From Macrocybe gigantea (taxonomy: Eukaryota; Basidiomycota; Agaricomycetes; Agaricales; Callistosporiaceae): a stretch of 64,000 nucleotides of DNA. The stretch spans positions 248,001-312,000 of the forward strand of contig SJRY01000120.1 in the NCBI GenBank assembly GCA_011319805.1, written 5' to 3'. The position numbers were made by a program, and so were the translations under genes. This document shows, piece by piece, positions 59,669 through 64,000 of the stretch (position 1 is its first letter; each line of letters begins with the position of its first letter). A model generated the notes under the pieces. It was not told where the DNA came from. It ran no database searches and was given only the letters and a program-made list of their open reading frames with translations.

Positions 59669-61321
59669 CTAGACGGTGCGAAGCATCTTCTTGACATACA
59701 CCACATCGCCAACCTTGACCTCACCACTGGCATCAGGAACACCATTACAGCCCACGCAAGGTTTCATCTTCTGTGCCAGATCTATCCCTGTTCGGAATTT
59801 CATGAGCACCTTATAAGGCACCGCCTGGTCCCTCACACCCGAAACCGGATCGACATTCGGAAGCTGCGCATCAGAAGTAAAGAGTCCGTAAAAATGCAAA
59901 AACGGAAAGGAAAAAAAGACTATCGTCAGCAACTTGATCCGATAAGAAAGCAAAAAATGGAGGCAAATGTTTCAAGAGTCTCAGAGCAGGGACACGCGAT
60001 GACGCGTTCGGCTGGTTTTTCGCCGGATGACGCAGCTGACCCAACACTCCAGGATCTTATGACGACAGACCGCGAAAACCACGCACCAGGCATCGAGCGC
60101 ACTTGGACACCAGTGTGACTTTGGGCGCGTCCGCAGACCCGATCGAAATCTCTTCCCACATGTCCTCCGCAAAAGGCCCCCCACCACTGAACACAAGGTT
60201 TGGTCGAAACCTAGACCACCAAGGTGTCGGTGATTTGTCGCCGGATAAATCAATAAACGGGAGGAGAAAGAGCGTTACCTCTCGATGGGGATTCTTTTGT
60301 CTCTCCAATCATCGGAGATCCCTTGCGCTCCGATTCTTGTCTGAGTTTCTTTGTCAATGTCGCCCATGCTCTCTTCAGAGAGCACCAGGAGAGGGTACAT
60401 GTCCTGAAACATGGAGTTGGCCTTGAGATCAGGGAAGAGCGTCGTCGTGTCAGCCACGCGCGGACGAGGGCCCTTGTAAAGCAAATGGACCGGCTTTCCG
60501 AAATATTTGGACAAAATGGAGGAAGGCGAGGTTGCAGACGAAGTAATCGACTGACATATATAGCCATCAATCGGAGCGTGGTCCTTCCACAGCATGATTT
60601 CTGGTATGCTAAATGTTGGCAATAGGTTAGAAGCTAGAAGCTTGTTCTCTCCCAATCTGCGTCATTAAACTCACATCTCCCAAGCGTCCAGAATCTCCTT
60701 CGTGGGTCGCAGAGGAACAGAGAACGGTTCGCATCCAGAATCTTCAGGGAAAGTGAGGGTCAAAAAACCCCCGAAGGAAGAAGACTCGTCCTTCTCGATC
60801 CGGGGAGTGATGAGGACCATCTATCAAGGGCTGCGATGGGAATCTCTGCGCACCGCAAGAGATCATGGGCCATACCTTTGGAAATTCTCGGGCAGTGATG
60901 ATCGACACGGTCGTAGCATCCATGATGCTCCACAGTCGGTCATTCTGACCTATGCATTTCAGCTATATGCGCTGGTCAGGAGGGTGAGACGCACTTCAAT
61001 GCCTGTAGGAGTGTATTTAGCGCTCTCTACCGATGTCCCCCGACAGCTCTGGGATGGAAGAAATTCAAGAGATGGCTCGACCGCATATATGCCCGCTTGA
61101 GAACCGCTCACCTTGATTGGATGAATCAAAATTTTGGACACGCGCACGTCTCCATCCTTTGGTTTCTCCGGAGCGCTAGCGGTCACAGTAAATTCCGCAT
61201 TAGACATCGTACTGGGGTGAGTGCGCCTGCTGCGCTGATTAGGATAGAGATAGAGGAAAATTGGGACCAGGAGCGCGATGACCGAAGCCGCAGCCCATGT
61301 GACGCTGCTTCTTGAGCTCAT
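59669..61321 (-). CDS. MOSC-domain protein (mARC/YcbX-like), membrane-anchored
   Basis: Related proteins bind molybdenum cofactor; the animal members (mARC) reduce N-hydroxylated compounds at the outer mitochondrial membrane. From the ATG at 61321 an N-terminal anchor (VTWAAASVIALLVPIFLYLY) is followed by the MOSC N-terminal barrel VRVSKILIHPIKSCRGTSVE, joined across an in-frame 63-nt intron (IHPIK|SCRG). Next come an ITAR-type strand region, FFDPHFPEDSGCEPFSVPL, IMLWKDHAPIDGYICQ, YFGKPVHLLYKGPRPR and LYPLLVLSEESMGDIDKE-like sequence. The MOSC core is WWSRFRPNLVFSGGGPFAED, WEEISIG and CARCLLPNVDPVSGV, with the conserved Cys of CARC. The end is DVVYVKKMLRTV at 59669. The combination supports a molybdo-enzyme, but the substrate is unknown. 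Confidence 0.85.
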
Positions 61322-61720
61322 GGCTTCGACGACTCTATCTTGTCGTGTAAACGTGCGAGAATCGATTTATGCGTGGGCTGACGGAGGCCTGAAATGGCAA
61401 TGTGAAAGAATTGAGTTGGTTGGGCGTTCCGAGGACTTGAAAAGGGCGGTTTGGAAGAGTTTCGGTGTTTCAGTAAACATTCCTAGAACACATATAAAAG
61501 ATTTATATGCACGTAGAGCTGAGTCATGTTTTTATTTTATTTTTTGATGAGCAACCAGAGTGACTCGGTGAGTCGTGTGAACTGCCGTAATCATCAATTG
61601 GAAGGATTGCGTCATGCAAAACGATATCGATAGCTAACAATGCACAGCGCTAGGGTTACAACGGAAAAAAAAATGCTAATCCTCCTTCCATGTTTATGCG
61701 TTACGTTCCGTCTAGCCCGA
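61322..61720. other. Intergenic, MOSC promoter region
   Basis: About 400 bp between two minus-strand genes. AT-rich, with a T-run near 61533-61547 and an A-run near 61665. No gene is supported. Confidence 0.4.
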
Positions 61721-62328
61721 TCACCCAGTTCGCATAATCAGGTGCACGCCGCTGTCCGTGCTGACGACGTCGCTCATCTGATCGACGCTCAATCCAAACG
61801 CCGCGTCCTCGAACGGCTTCTGCATCTGGCCGTGCGTGAACCAGCCCAAGTCGCCGCCGTGCTCGTGCGACGAACAGTCCGAGTGCTTCGTCGCGAGCTC
61901 CGCGAACTTGGTCGGCGAACCAGCGATCTCGGCTTGGTATCCCTTTAAGATCTGGATGGCCTCCTCTTTCGAACGCGTTATGTTGGCCTGAATGAACGAT
62001 CAGATGCATGTCGAGGCAGCGGGGGTCTGGTGTCGACGGGTTGCTCACCTCCTTCCAACTCGACGGCCGCCTGCTGCCGCTGTGCTTCACCAAGAGGTGG
62101 CTAGCGCGGACGCGCTCCGGTGAATCGCTCAGATATTCCTTGGCGCCAGGAAGCGCGTTGATATCGTCCCTCGTCATGCCCTTTGGTGGATCCCAGCTAG
62201 ATTCCTTGGTGGCAGTATTGAAAAAGTATGGCAACTTGCGAGAGTTGGACATCCGGACTTCCCATTCTGACTTTATTCAATCGCTTCAGACTCAACAAAG
62301 AGTGAGAGGCGGCGAATGCACGCACCAT
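61721..62328 (-). CDS. ESS1: Pin1/Ess1-type peptidyl-prolyl isomerase (WW + parvulin)
   Basis: Isomerises phospho-Ser/Thr-Pro bonds; in yeast Ess1 acts on the RNA polymerase II C-terminal domain. The start is inferred as a lone ATG codon at 62328 followed by an intron with a GTGCGT donor, giving MSEWEVRMSNSRKLPYFFN, the WW domain, which ends TATKESSWDPPKGM. The parvulin domain has RASHLLVKHSGSRRPSSWKE, with the catalytic-site His and the Lys/Arg-Arg phosphate pocket, then a second intron, ELATKHSDCSSHEHGGDLGW with the active-site Cys, FTHGQMQKPFEDAAFGLSVD and VVSTDSGVHLIMRTG at the stop. The family architecture is complete and the frame intact. Divergent from the DUF4246 gene. Confidence 0.95.
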
Positions 62329-62760
62329 GTTTGCGGCAAGAGCCCTGGTGGCGAAGGACTTGGAGGAGACAGTGTCATTATCTGATCTAAAGATGATGTA
62401 AATCACGTGCAAATCCAGAGCGATCTAGACACCCAGACACAATTTTGGAAAAATCTCTTTGGACTGAAATTGAACGAGAGCAATGCGACCAATTTCCATC
62501 TAAATCACGTACCGTTATTGAAATGTCCTTGAGCGACCAGTTCCGAGGCTATAGACACCCATTTATGTTTGGCGTGCACTATTTCGGAGGGATAGGTGGT
62601 GCGTTGGCATATCTGATCCACAAACAAGTCAGAAATAACTTGTCCTGTCTGCAGACAACCCGAAAACCGTATGCACACATCCGTTGAGCCCACGCCGACA
62701 CATTAAATGATGCGCGCCTCGCCATCGTCTTCTCCCGTGACCTAGCTTGCAGAGCTGGCC
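62329..62760. promoter_or_regulatory. Divergent intergenic, ESS1 (-) / DUF4246 (+)
   Basis: About 430 bp. No motif recognised. Part may belong to unplaced 5' coding sequence of the DUF4246 gene. Confidence 0.35.
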
Positions 62761-64000
62761 ATGTGCCAACTTTCCGCCCAGTTGCGCAGACTGCCAAACT
62801 GGTGGACGAGGTTTCAGGATCACAGCACAAGAGAGCAGTGGTTTGAGGAGGCCTGTCAACGCGTTTGGAATGTCCGGACTGCTTCTGGAGTCATCGAGGT
62901 GACATTGTCGCCGAAGCAAGTACGATCAACTTTTTATTATCGAGATCTTCTGAAGAATTCACTCTTCTCTAATCTGCCATAAGGTAAATTATGTTTTGGA
63001 CGAGTTATCGGGATATGCTGCTCTCAGGGACTCTTCCGGCTAGTAAGTGCCGCTTATCAATATCATGAAGAAAGTGAGTGAAACCTATTCTACTAGTCAG
63101 GTTTCATGTTTCGAGCGCATCTGGGAATCTCTGCAACTTTTAGAAGCTGCATCTATTGAGCAGCTGAACGAAAGCATATTTCGCCTTCGCAAGGAGATGT
63201 CTGTGCGAAGTGGGGACGGCGTCGGCGTCATTACTCTCCTGGTCGACCCGCACCTCTATTGTCTAGTATACGGCAAGACATTTATATCCTACCCAAAGAC
63301 GGAACCACCCAGAGTCGGGTACGCCCCTTCCGGCGGTGACGTGTACACAATCTCCAGGAAGCACGCCTTTCTCCCGTCAGACGTATTCATCTCCCCTTCC
63401 GGCTCGACAAAATTCACATCATACATCAACAACCTCCATCCCTCTCGCAGCGCAGTGTATGAAGACCTGGAAGCACTCTTGACGGGCTTTGTGCCCCTGT
63501 TTGAAAGGTCCTTGACGGACCTGCACCGGAACAACCCGCTGGTGCAGCGTATTCCGGGGCCGTCCAAGTACACCGTGTGGGACGAACCTGATGAACCAGA
63601 GTTCTCAGACGACGACGAAGGTTGGGTGAATTACGAGCGAGAGCTGCGCCACTGGCTTATGCATCGTCCGATCCACCTCCCGGACGTGCCGAATACCGGC
63701 TATCCTGGTGGTCTGGAACACAGGAAGTATCATGTCAGTCTGCGCGACAGGACCGTTCAAGTCATCGTTTCCATCTCTGAGACAAGGCTGGTATGTTTGA
63801 TGCGCAATCATCCGATATCGAGATAGACAGTAATCTGGGAACTCCAGCGACCTGGAGGGCCTAGTTTTCCAGGCACAGAGTGGCACGTAGAGGGCATGAG
63901 AAACGAACGCATCGTGGCATCTGGGATTTACTTTGCATCAATGGTTGGTAGCCAGAAATAGCTCGGCTTTCCGTTCGCCACTCTGATTCTTATCATCTCA
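62761..64000 (+). CDS. DUF4246 protein, incomplete at the right edge
   Basis: A large fungal protein family of unknown function. The reading from an ATG at 62761 has NWWTRFQDHSTREQWFEEAC and, after an intron (donor near 62921), NYVLDELSGYAALRDSSG. Then come SCFERIWESLQLLEAASIEQ, LVDPHLYCLVYGKTF, SYINNLHPSRSAVYEDLEAL, FVPLFERSLTDLHRN, NTGYPGGLEHRKYHVSL and the conserved GTEWHVEGMRNERIVASGIY. The frame changes at about 63830-63850 and again near 63940, by an intron or a lost base, and the gene continues past 64000. The start is uncertain because typical members have a longer N-terminus. The WHVEG block is reminiscent of Fe(II)/2-oxoglutarate enzymes, but I do not assign that activity. Confidence 0.75.

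Noticed and set aside
1..64000. CRISPR array, prokaryotic operons or phage genes
   Set aside because: Spliceosomal introns, eukaryotic ribosomal protein genes and intron-bearing tRNAs show this is nuclear fungal DNA; no spaced direct repeats were seen.

Overview
This window reads as nuclear DNA of a filamentous basidiomycete, most likely an agaricomycete mushroom-type fungus. The evidence is dense small genes on both strands, many 50-60 nt introns with GTRNGY donors and YAG acceptors, a class IV chitin synthase, GH47 ER mannosidase, exocyst and Skt5 genes, an agaric-style F-box-like protein and intron-bearing tRNA-Trp genes. There is no operon logic, CRISPR array, rRNA or recognisable transposon.

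Layout. 0.4-4.9 kb (-): large Ser/Pro-rich orphan. 6.6-11.2 kb (+): class IV (Chs3-type) chitin synthase. 11.8-13.3 kb (+): XanA-type xanthine dioxygenase, convergent with a copper amine oxidase at 13.9-16.8 kb (-). 17.3-18.0 kb (+): LTO1. 19.1-21.4 kb (-): orphan with a His-rich stretch. 22.1-23.3 kb (-): Whi2-like BTB protein. 23.5-25.3 kb: divergent ribosomal protein genes RPL21 (-) and RPS9 (+). 25.5-28.2 kb (-): ER alpha-1,2-mannosidase MNS1. 28.4-29.5 kb (-): F-box-like protein. 29.9 kb: a 52-bp near-perfect palindrome. 30.6-33.9 kb (-): three tandem C2H2 zinc-finger paralogues, one decayed. 34.8-35.4 kb (+): small orphan. 36.2-38.0 kb (-): Skt5/Chs4 with a CVIM prenylation box, divergent from an NR2C2AP/F5-8C homologue at 38.1-38.7 kb. 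38.7-39.0 kb (-): two tRNA-Trp(CCA) genes. 39.2-42.2 kb (-): EXO84. 42.4-43.7 kb (+): tyrosine phosphatase. 43.8-45.3 kb (+): Zta1-type quinone reductase. 45.8-50.8 kb (+): Ubp2-type deubiquitinase. 51.6-54.6 kb (+): GH127/DUF1680 glycosidase. 55.7-59.2 kb (-): CreB/USP12-46-type deubiquitinase. 59.7-61.3 kb (-): MOSC protein. 61.7-62.3 kb (-): Pin1/Ess1 isomerase. 62.8 kb to the right edge (+): DUF4246 protein.

Functional threads. The clearest is cell-wall and secretion: the catalytic chitin synthase, its activator Skt5, the exocyst subunit Exo84 and an ER glycan-trimming mannosidase lie within 36 kb. Xanthine dioxygenase and amine oxidase could both release nitrogen from organic compounds. 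Most other genes are housekeeping.

A caution for any user: many conserved genes lose their reading frame by exactly one base (about 15 to 20 sites, all apparent deletions and often in short homopolymers). I read these mainly as consensus errors in the assembly, not as real pseudogenes. Boundaries below were inferred by eye from splice consensus and conserved protein continuity; no alignment was run.
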